Source of the DNA: Guyanagaster necrorhizus
Taxonomy: Eukaryota > Basidiomycota > Agaricomycetes > Agaricales > Physalacriaceae
DNA: 64,000 nt
Direction: 5' to 3'
Assembly (NCBI RefSeq): GCF_019112545.1
Contig: NW_025064949.1
Location: forward strand, 1-64,000
Positions 23,750-34,689 of the stretch are shown here, piece after piece; position 1 is the stretch's first letter; each line of letters begins with the position of its first letter. Both the position numbers and the translations under genes were made by a program. The notes under the pieces are model-generated. The model was not told the origin of the DNA and did not search any database. It worked only from the letters and a program-made list of their open reading frames with translations.

Positions 23750-26700
23750 ATTCAAAGTTCATGCTCCTAATACGCTTGGCAGGGATTGACACGAGTGAAG
23801 CTGCGCAGTTTCAAACCCCGCATGCGAATCCTCGAGAAGACAAGATCCGGGAATTATGAATGTGGGAGAGGAGGTCCGAGAGGCGTACCGGAGAAGAGGT
23901 ATGTCCAGCGCAGGCAGATTCGTGATGTAGACTGTATAGACTTTGTGTTTGCCAGTTGTGATGTGAGAAAGGACGTAGAAGTTCAACGCGCTAAAATAAA
24001 GAGTTCTGACAGCGGGAGTTGAACGTTGAATTGGACAGGAACGGATAATCCGGGTTACCTCAAGATGGCGTTTTTCAGAGTCAGACTTAAGTCCATGATC
24101 ACCGCAAAGTAAGCCTCCTATGTACACCGCATCGAAGGAATCGTCATCTCTCCTGCTGTAAGGACCTCTCAGTTGTAAGGGCAGAAAGAAGCAGAGTAAT
24201 GACCTCTGATCGGAGGCGGTTTCATTGACTCGGAGGATGGCGGCGAGAAGAGTTATTCAGTCGTAGGATAACAGTGGCGGTGATGTCCACAACTCGTTAT
24301 GACTACGCGCTTCAGCGTACGTAGCGGTAGATGGATAAACGGATCAGATGCCGCCACATCACGGGGTAGATCGTCATCATTGTTGACTCGAAGGTATAAA
24401 TAGTACCCGATAATCAGTCCGAGTCGCAATGGCATAAAGAAACGGGCGATATGAAGATAGAGTATCACAGACGCGGTCAAAACGGATAAATAGACATCAG
24501 AGCGCTGATCCGGATGTATGATTAGTGTGCGAGTCGCGTGGTTTAGAATGGGCTGCAGGAATGAGCGATATTAATGAAAGGAAGAATCGAGTCCAAGAGG
24601 CCAGTTCAATTGACGCGTCATCGGAATAGGACTAACTTTCCGTTCTCCTTTCGGGGCGAGCGAAAAGGCAGTTCTGACGGCTCGCCGGAGAGGAGACGTT
24701 TTTACCAACCCGATTACATTGCGACTATAGAAACAGGGCAAGGACTTGCGATTGGGAAAGCGATAGAGAGTCTGATACGAAGAGATTTGAATCGTAATTA
24801 TGAGAGCTTGACGAGGGGTGCGAATGAATAGAACAGCCACGGTGATCTGTACCAAGGACCACGGGAAGGAGACTCGAAGGTACAGAAAGTGCTCCAGTCA
24901 GAAGTTCAAGGCGTAGAAAAGGCGGGGCGGGGCTTAAAGAAATGAGCGATATTAATGAAGAGCAGATGAACAAACGCTTGTCGCCCCACCATGTGTGGGG
25001 ACCAGCAGAGAGTGGGGTAACTGTTGATGATGCCGTAGTACATTGTGCGTCCGGACACGGGCGAGCTGTATTATGAGAGGCGGGGTTGAAAAAAATGTTA
25101 AGAGAGATGGACTCAGAAATCTCCATCACAAGTCCAGATCTCATCTTTGACTCTTTGATACTAGCCCAATACGAAGATATCGCAGGATATGAGTAAGTGC
25201 CCAGACCCCGAATATGAATGCTCGTGGTTGAAACTAGAAGACGAGATCCGGTAATTTATGAACGTGGGAAATGAGCGTATCATTAACATACCGGGGGAGA
25301 GGGGTGATCAGAGTACATCTGGATGGGGAATCGGCTCTTCAATCGTGTTTTCATTTCCTTGCATTTCCGTTCTAGAAGGAACCCCGTCAACTTCCTAAGC
25401 TCTGAATTCTAACTGCGGGACAGGGAAAGAAGGAGACATACGGACCGGTGAGCGAGTGTTTGTCGTCTCCCGTTTATCAGTCAGATGTTATCCATGATAT
25501 CTATACCGCGACGTGACCTTTTTTTACTGCATGTAGTTTTGGAGAACTAAATTCTTTGTTGATTCAAGCATAGTCGATGCTCCGATGTTCGACAAGTATC
25601 TATAGGGAACGATGAGCAAGGGGGGAACGAAATGGTATGAGGTAGTACGGTCCAACTCGCCGTTTGGTCACTTGATTCTCTGTGGTTCATAAATGGGAGT
25701 TTGGAAACCCCGGAATTCATTGTCGTTTCAAAGACCGCGAGCCAAGGAAATGGAATCAGAGAGAGGGGTGTTGAAGTGACATCTTCAACCGCAGATTGGG
25801 CCATGTGAAATGAAGCCGGTGTGTATTGATACGCCAAGTTGACGATCCCGAGAGGCCGACTGAATGGGAGAGGGACGATGGAGGCTAGAAGGAGGGCTGT
25901 CGTATGTGCTGCAACCCAACTGTAACTGCGGGAAAGAGAAGCAGGTTAAATGACCTCTGATCGGAGCGGGACCGTGTTATGCTGTGGCAGAACAACAGTG
26001 ACGGTAACGTCTACAACTCATCCTGTTGTAGAGCTTCAGCGCGCATAGTAGCAGATATGAACGAATTTTCATAACGAGAAGGATAGATACAGCGTCATCG
26101 TCGTTGACTCAGATATAAATAGTTCCTGGTAATCAGTCCGAGTCACAAGTTCCATTGCTGGGTGATGCTGTAGAACTGGGGCCGCTCAACGAAATGAGCG
26201 AAATTAAAGAAGGGCCTACCAGCGCTTGTTCTTCCCGAGAAGCGTCAGTGCGCAATTATAGAGCCGGGTGACTGTTGATGATGCCATAGTGCATCATGCG
26301 CCATCAGATCTGAGAGACCGGGTTGAAAAAAAAAAAAACAATGTAAGGGGGGAGACCATTTATTTACTCGCAAATCTCCGCCACAGCTATATTTGGCACG
26401 TTAACACGGGTCCGAGTCGCAGCTACTGTAGAACCGCCAGGCAAGAGCGAGATAAATGATGGCCGATCGACGCGATGACGTTTCGAGGCTAGTTTGATGC
26501 GTTATCGGAGAGTCGCGAGGGCTAGATTGGGCCTTCAGGGAAGAACGGAGGATGATGAGAAAAAATAAGTAAGTATTGGTGATTGTTGAATTGATGCGTT
26601 ATCGGATTCGGCCTGGGACGGATAAATATGATGTTATCCTAGAGTCAGGGACCAGAAGGATCCGACATCGTATAGGCTGGCGTAGCATCTCATTCATTCA

Positions 26701-27500
26701 CTCGGAGGTATAAATGATGACCGGTGTTGAGTCCGGTTAAGCTATGGGACCTAATGACGAGCGTTATTAAGAAATTGAGATGGTCTACAAGAGCTTGTTA
26801 TCCCGCGAGACATCATTGCACAGATTCTGACAGTGGAGAACAATTCATGATACTGAATTCGGATTCGGATTCGGATTCGGATTGAGACAGCGAAATATGA
26901 CATCATGACTCGGGCACTATAACAAGCAGAAAGTCATGAGCTGCAGGGTTGGAAAAAAAGAGAGTGAAAAAAGAATTGAAAAAATGTAAGGGGGACAAAC
27001 TTTGACTTGATAATGCCGGACCGAGTCGCGGGATCTAGAATAAACCTCCAGGCATGAATGGGCGAGATTAATGACCTGAAGATGAAAGGCTGTTACTCAA
27101 GGATGCGATGACGTTTCGACGTTAGTTCAAGTCAAGCATTGAATTGGTGCGTCATAGGAGTGGCGAAGGCTAGAATTGAGTGCGTAATACGGATAAAGGA
27201 GGCTACATGTTTTTGTTACCCACGGCTCGAGTCGGGAAGGGAATTGATGCGGATTCGGATTCGGGCTGAGACGGCAAAATGTAGCATGCCGCGATTCGGA
27301 CAGGATGATAAGTGGGTGGCGTTGAAAGCATATAAGAGGGAGCACGCCCCCACCATGGATTCAGATGACCGGGAAGTTGTAGGTCTAGACGCCGCTGTAG
27401 AGCCGCCGGTCTGAAAGAAAAGAAATGAGTGAGATTAATGAAGGAAGAGAAGAGAAGAGAAGCGTAAAGCACCTACAAGCGCTTATTACCCCGGAGTCAG
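23750..27500. repeat. Degenerate tandem-repeat block
   Basis: Recurring modules appear in order at irregular spacing. One is GAAATGAGCGATATTAATGA-like strings (near 24559, 24941, 26196, 26750, 27055, 27423), often followed by an 'acaagcgcttgt' string. A second is TTGACTCGGAGGTATAAATA-like strings (near 24377, 26104, 26696). A third is GACTGTTGATGATGCC (25019, 26270), and a fourth is GCGTTATCGGA (near 24617, 26501, 26597, 27147). Neighbouring units are about 1.3-1.75 kb apart. The block retains CpG and has no credible ORF. A short pentamer-like run (GGATTC) occurs near 26860-26882. Confidence 0.6.
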
Positions 27501-27990
27501 GGTTCAGATAACGTATAAGCCGGTGTCATTTTGGTCTGCGACGGTGAGGGAAGTTGGAACGTACTAGTTCATCCTGTGACGATCTCAGGTGGCATTGAAA
27601 AGCCCGGACTAGCCGTGGAAAGTAGACGTTCCTGCCGTCTCAGTCCGTTGACGTGAGTGCGTCGGTGTCTTTCGCATGTACGTACCCGGAATAAGAATAA
27701 ATTTAGAGTCTTTACATGTGACACCAGCACCAGCCCAGCTGTACAGTTCCAAGGTGTGTTAGACGCGTAGTAGACTGTGGAGAGTTCTCTTCTTGAGGCA
27801 GTTGGCTGTTCTTCTGCTGTAAAATGAAAGAGTGGCAAAAAGAACCGCAGTGTCTATATCTAATCTACTTCCGCGGGCAGGCACAGGCCGGGCACGTGCC
27901 GCGTAGATAAGGAGCCGAGATCGCAAATGCCTTTTGCAACAAAACCGCCATGGGCCACAAGGCAATTGTTACCACGCAACACTGACTCGG

Positions 27991-27999
27991 TATATATAC
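27991..27999 (+). promoter_or_regulatory. TATA box of the Pro/His-rich gene
   Basis: TATATATAC lies 56 bp before the chosen ATG (28047) and is followed by a C/T-rich leader. This is the common layout of basidiomycete promoters. Confidence 0.65.
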
Positions 28000-28046
28000 T
28001 ACCATCCTTCCCTAGACTTATCTTTATTCTCCTTCACGCTCTCTTA

Positions 28047-28865
28047 ATGACGGAATACGACTATTCGCCAGAAGCAGCCGAGCGCTACCAAGCGACCATG
28101 CGACGTATCTCGCGCTGGGTGGATGATGCCGAGGCCCATGCCTGCGAGTTCAAGTCCCCGTTCGAGCCACGGTCCGATATTGGGGATGACGAGGTTCGTA
28201 CGCGGGATATTCATGTTCGTTCGCCTGCACCACCACCCGTCGTCGTCCGACAGCGTGTACCGCCACCGTTGTACGCCCCGGTGCCAGGGCCCATGCCGCC
28301 ACACAGCCATGGACCTGCGCCGCCACCGCCTCGTCTCCAGCAAGTACCACTGCATGGTCCTGCTCCACCGCCTTCTCATTCACGGCGCACTCATTCTCCA
28401 AGTCGACATTCGTCAACGCATCATTCTAGACACCGCTCTAACCCGACGTACTACGTCTCTCCCTCACCTACACCACCCCCAGTGCCTTATTACCCACCAG
28501 GGTATCCGAATAATGGCCCGTATTATACGTCACCGTATAACAATCCACCACCGCAATATATCTACGCCCAGCCACCAGGACAATACGTGCTCGTCCCCCC
28601 AAAAGGCCGGTCGACGAAAGTCGTCGTGAGTTATCTCCCTTAGTCACTTTGCACGGTATCCGATGTTCAAGAATAGACTTCTGTCCAGCCAATTGTGTTT
28701 TCCACGTCCTCGTCGACCGATTCGGAGCCTCCTCATCAGACGGGCTCCTTCTTGCACAAGATGTTGCCATTGTCCCATGGTCATCGTGATGACCGTCAGC
28801 GGGAACACCGGCCGCAACAACATCATCATCATCATTCTCATCACCATCATCGACGTAGCTCATAA
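28047..28865 (+). CDS. Proline/histidine-rich protein of unknown function
   Basis: Two exons, 28047-28625 and 28689-28865, are joined by a 63-nt GTGAGT...CCAG intron in phase 0, giving 251 residues. The ATG at 28047 is chosen because the upstream in-frame ATG (27927) would place the TATA box inside the coding region. The N-terminus (MTEYDYSPEAAERYQATMRR) looks folded and helical. The middle is Pro/His/Tyr-rich with PPP and PPPxY-like repeats. The second exon is Ser/Glu-rich and ends in a His cluster (QQHHHHHSHHHH). It is intrinsically disordered and perhaps metal-binding. The frame continuity and codon use of exon 2 argue for splicing over a stop at 28643. No family is recognised. Confidence 0.75.
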
Positions 28866-28979
28866 CGTCCGTTTCTTATTGTTGTGTTTCTTTTTGTTCT
28901 TCGGTCTTCTTCTATCACGCGTCCGTGTCATCAATACTATATATATAATCCGGGACATTCCTATAGTATAGGTATCGAT

Positions 28980-30300
28980 ATATCTTATATGTAATGCGCG
29001 TTACTGGGTTGTTCATTATTCGAGACTCTAATCCCGATGTCGGGATGGGCAGGAGTTTGATGTCATTCCAGATCGTTGATTTGACACAACGGTGATTTGT
29101 ATTTTATCAGGCGTCTCCGTTTTCCTCCGATGTAATCCATTCAACGGAGCAGAGTTGTTCAAGTGGTTGGAATGCTATTCATATTCGTACACAATCACAC
29201 AGCGTAGTTGTACATAACATTGGTGGTACTAATGGAGGTTCATCAGACCCGCGTAGTTAATGCGGGGGAAGTGCGTACCACTTTTGATGAGTGGGGAAAC
29301 AAGCTGCGAATAAATAGTCGGCCAGCGGTGGAATATAGAATGGTGTGATTTGGCGAGGCGGAAAGACCTGGAATAGAACCCTCGGTTTAATAGCTTGGAT
29401 ACCACCAGCAGAGATGCTCGACGAACCTTTTAGCGCCTCCTGCCCTCGCCTGTAGCGATGAGCACGATGGTCCAGATGCAGCGCGTTATCTCGGACATGG
29501 ATCCTAAGAGGACATGGCGTGTCAGTCGGGGCGCTAACTATCGACGAAGGAATTACGAACTCGTAAATCGGAAAAGACAGGGTGGTATGCAAGAGGTATG
29601 GCTTCTTTTCAGAACTTTATATACCCATGGTATGGGAGGTCCTAGACACGACCGAGAGTCAATGGCCCGGGCGAGAGCCCAAAAGTTCTAGAGCTCGCTT
29701 TGGGATGGACGTACCATGGCATCTAGTCCAGAGTGGGGTGCGGAGGGGAATGGATAGAGTCTGGACTGGTGTTTCTTGGAAAGATATTAGATGTTGGATA
29801 AGAACTTGAGGTATTGGCCGGCTAGCTCAGTTGGTTAGAGCGTCGTGCTAATAATATGCAGAAGGCATGTGTTATGTTAACGCGAAGGTCTTGGGTTCGA
29901 TCCCCACGTTGGCCATGATTTAATGTAAATCTTTTTCTTTGTCACAAATTTTGATGTCAGCTCCTGAAATCACAATTTGTTATATTAAGCCATGCGATTC
30001 AAGTCTTTCATGTGAGTGAAGTAGACCCAGATGCATTTTCCTCTGATCTGAAGATGTAAATAATTTCAGCTTTTTAAGTATGTTTAGTCTGCATACTATT
30101 AGCAGATTATCTTGGTTGATTAGCCTTGCATAGCAAGATTGGTTATCATGGATTTGTCTTAACATTTCTGTGTGTGAGATTTTTATAGCATACCAATTTG
30201 TATTCCTATATGATTCATACAACAATTTCTTTATGAAAAATTCCTATAGACTAAAGCAGGCTGACTCTCTCAGTTGGTTGGAGCTGTAAATATGAGTTCA
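28980..30300 (+). repeat. Segmental duplicate, better preserved copy
   Basis: This is a direct copy of 32940-34260. Shared order includes GATGGGCAGGAGTTT (29043 and 32995), CTGGACTGGTGTTTCTT (29761 and 33722), the tRNA-Ile sequence, and ATTAGCCTTGCATAG (30119 and 34065). Up to about 29930 this member keeps CpG, whereas the other has almost none. Confidence 0.85.
29816..29915 (+). tRNA. tRNA-Ile(AAU): tRNA-Ile (anticodon AAT) with 26-nt intron
   Basis: The acceptor stem GGCCGGC pairs with GTTGGCC (two G-T pairs) and the discriminator is A at 29915. The D arm is GCTC-AGTTGGTTA-GAGC. The anticodon stem TCGTG/CGCGA encloses CTAATAA once an intron at 29854-29879 is removed after position 37, the standard eukaryotic site. 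The anticodon is AAT at 29850-29852, and box B is GGTTCGATCCC. The mature length is 74 nt. A base pair at 49-65 is mismatched, but the rest is sound. It lies inside a duplicated segment, and the duplicate at 33768-33855 is decayed. Confidence 0.92.
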
Positions 30301-30850
30301 ATTCTCAAGTTGAATATATAGCAAAACAATTCCAGATGATGCATCTTTTTTGAGAGATCCTGAAGACAGATAGATTCTAAACTTTATTTCTGCATTAGTA
30401 TAGATTTTACTTTCATATTTTTTTTGTCTAGATATTTGAACAATATTTCTCTGTGAATAGCACTTCTATAGAAATCTATGGAAGACCAACTCATTTGGAT
30501 GTTTAATGTGAATAGGTTTGATCTCTGGCTTGGCAATAGTTGTGATGTGATCAACATGGAGTTTTCTTTTTCATACTGTACATACCAGAGCTGTGCATAT
30601 GGAAAAAAGACATATTTATAGCAGGCTGACTCTCTTAATTTATCTATAACAATTTCTTCATGCAAAATCCCTACAGACTAAAGGAGGCTATCTCTTTCAG
30701 TCAGTTGAGGCTGTAAAAGTGAGTTCAATTCTCAGGTTGGCTATACAGTGAAACACTGCTAGATAATGCATCTTTTTTGAGAGATTCTGAAGGTAGAGAT
30801 AGATTTTAAACTTTAGTCTCTGTATTAGTACAGATTCTACATTCATATTT
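30240..30850 (+). repeat. Two tandem ~425-bp units with tRNA-like modules
   Basis: Unit 1 starts near 30240 and unit 2 near 30665. Both carry a CTCTCAGTTGGTTGGAGCTG-like string, then a box-B-like GAGTTCAATTCTCA, then GATGATGCATCTTTTTTGAG-like text. A third relative starts near 34180. Between them, 30470-30640 has a different tRNA-like module, with a relative at 32060-32260. All are AT-rich and almost CpG-free. Confidence 0.6.
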
Positions 30851-31089
30851 TTCATCTGGGTATCTGTCAAATAATGATTAAACAGATAAGCAAAGAGATA
30901 TTACAAGAAAGGAGATGTCTGATAGAGGCTTGAAATAAGCATCACACTAGAAGCCAGAGTATCATGATTCTAGCCCCAATTCTCACCAAATCATGAATCA
31001 GTTGATGCTTAATAAGTCTAATGCTTATAAATCCCAACACACAGTGCCTCTTAGACATGCAGAAACCTTGCCAACACTATTAGGAGACT

Positions 31090-31900
31090 GCACTCTGCTA
31101 TGCTTTACTATTAGACACAGTCAACAGCTAGTAATAGCACTGGAACCACATGAAAGGACTGTGCACTATCATGAACCTCATCAGATTAGCAGCAGCACAA
31201 GAAAAACTCACTGCTATAACTATGTACTAGACAGGCAACAGCATGCCTGCTGCACTAAGAGAATATTGCTATTAGGATATGCTACAGACATGACAGAACT
31301 AAATCATATATGTCTGTAGGGCTAAGACTTTTCCATATCATATTTAAGCAAGTAGTGTACACTCTGTAACTCTAGTCTCAAGCTAAGGTTTAATACACTG
31401 ACTAAACTATCAGGCTCTTAGTGTCTCATCTGTTCTAATAGACCCTGGACTAATATCCTCAAACTCTCTTATCTGCTTATATCTTTCTCCTACATACACT
31501 TCACTTTTTCTTCAGTTAGAGTTTGACTCTCATAGTGTCAGATCTAATATTTGTTGTTGTTTGATCATCATCTGACACAGAGATTTTAGTTGGTTGTATG
31601 AAACCTTAGCTCAAGACTAGGATCACAGAATGTAAACTACTGTTTTAAATACTGTTCAAGAAGGTCTTGATCCTATAGGTACACATAGTTCAGTTCAGTC
31701 ATGTTTAAAGCATGTTCCAATAGATATATTCCTTTAGTGCAGCATGTATGCTGCTGCTTGTCTAGTATGTGGTTATTGCAGCAAGTATTCCTTATGCTGT
31801 GGCAAGTCTGATGATGACTATAATAATGCATAGTCCTTCCACATGGTCTCAGTATTATTAATGGCCATTGTCCATGCACCAATGAGTAAGATACAGCAAG
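31090..31900. repeat. Inverted pair of degenerate LTR-like sequences
   Basis: Positions 31100-31325 (plus) and 31673-31890 (minus) are inverted copies; each encodes the same meaningless string (MTELN..., HACCTK/HTCCTK) in opposite directions. Each is followed on its own strand by TATTTAA and, about 30 nt later, a TCAAGCTAAGGTTT-like motif. That is the layout seen in the chromovirus LTRs here. I read them as two head-to-head, decayed LTRs of a further subfamily. Confidence 0.5.
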
Positions 31901-32344
31901 GCCCAGTTTCTGATACCTTTGGTGGGGTTTCTACATAGCTGAGAGTGCTATATGTCAGGATTTGTAAGTATCAGGCTTTGCTTGATAAGATATCAGTTAT
32001 GATTTGATGAAGATAGAGGCTAAAAATATGACAGCATCTTAACAATGTTTCTCCATCAATAGCAGTTGTGTGAAAAGCTATGAAAGGCCAACTTACTTGG
32101 GTGTTTAATGTTCAGCATTGTGAATAATAGATGGGTTCAATTCTCAGCTTAGCAATTAATGTGAAATGATAATGTGGACTTTTTTTAATATTTTTAGCAT
32201 GCATATGCTAGAGCTGTAAATGTGGGAAAATGAGGTCTATATAGCAGGCTGACTCTCTTAGTACATCCACATTATTCAATATAGTCTTGAGTTTCTTTTT
32301 AAGATATATGTTCTTTAACCAATAACCTTTGTAATATGAAAGCT

Positions 32345-32860
32345 ACTAGAAATAAAAGTCTGTCTCCAATTCCAATATCAGGCTGGCTCTCTCAGTTGTT
32401 CAGCATTGCAAAGATATATTCAATTTCTGTATTGGCAATTGAATGAGAAGAAGTGATACTTCTTTTCATATTTTTAGCTTGCATATATGTTCTGACAGAA
32501 GAACTGTGAATAGAATAAAGTGATCTGTTGTATAGCTAGCTAAGATCAGGTTGCCAGGCTCATTAGATATAAATTTTACCATTCTTAAACTGATGATATT
32601 TCTCTAACTAGTAGAGAGGAAACTATCAGACTGACTCCCTCAGTTGATTGATGCTACATAATAAGATGGGTTCAATTCCCAGGTTGGTCTGAGGCCATCA
32701 TAGAAATGCAGAGTGCAGTTGAGTCTTTTTTGTTCAGAGCACTGATCTTATGACTGAAGCAGTTATTTTTAAAGCTTCTGAGTTTAAGCCAGTGAGTCAT
32801 AGGATATGAACCTTTTTTCTTTGAAAGTGGAATAGAGTTTCACAGAAATGCTCCAGAGGT
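32345..32860 (+). repeat. Inverted repeat, left arm (CpG-depleted)
   Basis: The arm is the reverse complement of 34770-35290. Matching text includes CAATTGAATGAGAAGAAG (32442), TTAGATATAAATT (32562) and GAGTCATAGGATATGAAC (32795). It contains two tRNA-like modules (near 32381 and 32630). Nearly every CpG of the right arm is TG or CA here. Confidence 0.8.
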
Positions 32861-32939
32861 AGAGGCAATGTTTGATATAGTAATTTGCTATTACTTATCT
32901 TATCACCTGCTAAATCACATTCCTAGCATACGAATCTAT

Positions 32940-34260
32940 TATATACAATATCTGTTCCTGGATTATTCATAGTATCACTGCATCTCATTGTCAAGATGGG
33001 CAGGAGTTTAATATCATTTCAGATTATTGATTTGATATGATAGTGATTTGCTTTTATCTGATTTTCTCTAATATAATCTATTCAATAGAGCAGAGTCATT
33101 CAAGTAGTTGAGATGCTATTTATAATTGTACACAAATATATTGTAATTATATATAACACTAGATATCAGTTTGATACTAATAGTATTTTTTCAGATCCAT
33201 ATAATTAATTTGGAGAAAAGAGATAGTATATACTACTTTTGATGAGTAGAGAAACAGGTTGTGAATGAATAAATAGTTAGCTAGCAGTGATGCCAAAAAT
33301 AGTATGATTTTAGAAGAGAATGCAAGACAGAAAGATCTGAGACAGAACCTCTCAGTTTAATAGCTCAAATACTAAGATAATCAATGAACTTTTGGTACCT
33401 TCTGCTCTTCTCTGTAGCAATAAGCATAATAGGCTAGATGCTGCATATTATCTTGCATACAGATATTCAGAGTATGTAGCATGTCAGTCAGAGATGATGA
33501 CTGTCAATCAGAGAATAGAAACTTATAATTAAAAAGAGAGAGGTATGAGTATACAGAAAGTATGACTCTGTAGGACTTTATATACCTATAGTAAGAGAGG
33601 TCCTAAGTACAGCTGATAGTCAATGGCTTGAGTAAGAATCCAAAAATTCTAGAGCCCCTATTGGAATGAATGTGCTATGGGATTCAGTTCAAAGTGGGAT
33701 GTGGAGAGGAACAGATAGAGTCTGGACTGGTGTTTCTTTTAGAAAGATGTAGAGACATATAAACATGAACTGGCTACCTCAGTTGGTTAGAGTGTTATGG
33801 TGATTTGCATGTACACATGTTAATGTGAAGGTCTTGGGTTTGAACTCAGGCTCACTATTCTCACAGACAGTAGAATTTTTGTGTCAAATTTTTTTGTACT
33901 CCTTGAATTACTTTTTGTAAAATTAATGCCATGCTATTCAGGTTTTTGAACAGATGTGATTGAGTTTGTACAAATGTGTTTTCCTTATATGAAGATGTGA
34001 ATAATTCGAGCCCTCTGGACATGTCTAGTCTCCATACCATTAGCAGACTATCTCAGTTGATTAGCCTTGCATAGTAAGATTGGTTATCATGCCTTTTTAT
34101 TAATCTTTTTCTATGTGAGGTTGTCATAACGTACCAATTGTACTCCTACATAATGTGCACAATGATTTCTTCATGGAAAATCACTACTGAACGAAGCAGG
34201 CCAGTTGGTTACAGCTGGGAATATGAATTCAATCCTCAGGTTGGCCATACGTTGAAACAC
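32940..34260 (+). repeat. Segmental duplicate, CpG-depleted copy
   Basis: This is the decayed direct copy of 28980-30300, with small indels and mostly transition differences. It includes a ruined tRNA-Ile copy. CpG is nearly absent until about 34000. Confidence 0.85.
33768..33855 (+). pseudogene. tRNA-Ile pseudogene (decayed duplicate)
   Basis: CTCAGTTGGTTAGAG and GAAGGTCTTGGGTTTGAACTC correspond to the D arm and T arm of 29816-29915, but the acceptor stem and anticodon are lost (ATGGTGATTTG in place of GTGCTAATAAT). It cannot fold as a tRNA. Confidence 0.75.
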
Positions 34261-34689
34261 TGACGTTGTGGGCTTATGAATCTTTTTTTAGAGGTTAGGA
34301 GAACCTCGCGATTTCAATTTCCAAGCTCAGGGATGCAATAGCGCTGTGGAAAAGAAGTATTTAGGCCAATGTAGGATATCATTGTCAGACCATACACGTT
34401 TGTAAGAGGAAGACTTCTGGTGACAGCTAACCAATTTCCAGAGATCAATGTGGTCAGCATGGAAAGAGTCGAACTTATCGCTCTGGCCAGCGAGCTGACG
34501 AGCATTCTTATCGTTTTCTCAGACTGCTTCACAGGCGAGTATTTTATTTATCATTTCGCTTTATACCGGACCACGACTGCCACATTAAATATCGAATCCA
34601 AGTAGGAATCGGAAAATACTGGAAAGTCAAACGTGGCTTCGGTTTCTTTTTAAAACAGGTAGGGGGATTCAAAAAATGGTTTTCCATGC

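Noticed and set aside
27927..28046. Upstream start giving a 238-residue single-exon protein
   Set aside because: The extension would translate through the TATA box at 27991 and the C/T-rich leader; the downstream ATG at 28047 with a spliced second exon explains the sequence better.
28804..28862. Trinucleotide CAT repeat as a microsatellite
   Set aside because: It is in frame and encodes the His cluster of the spliced protein, so it is better explained as coding.
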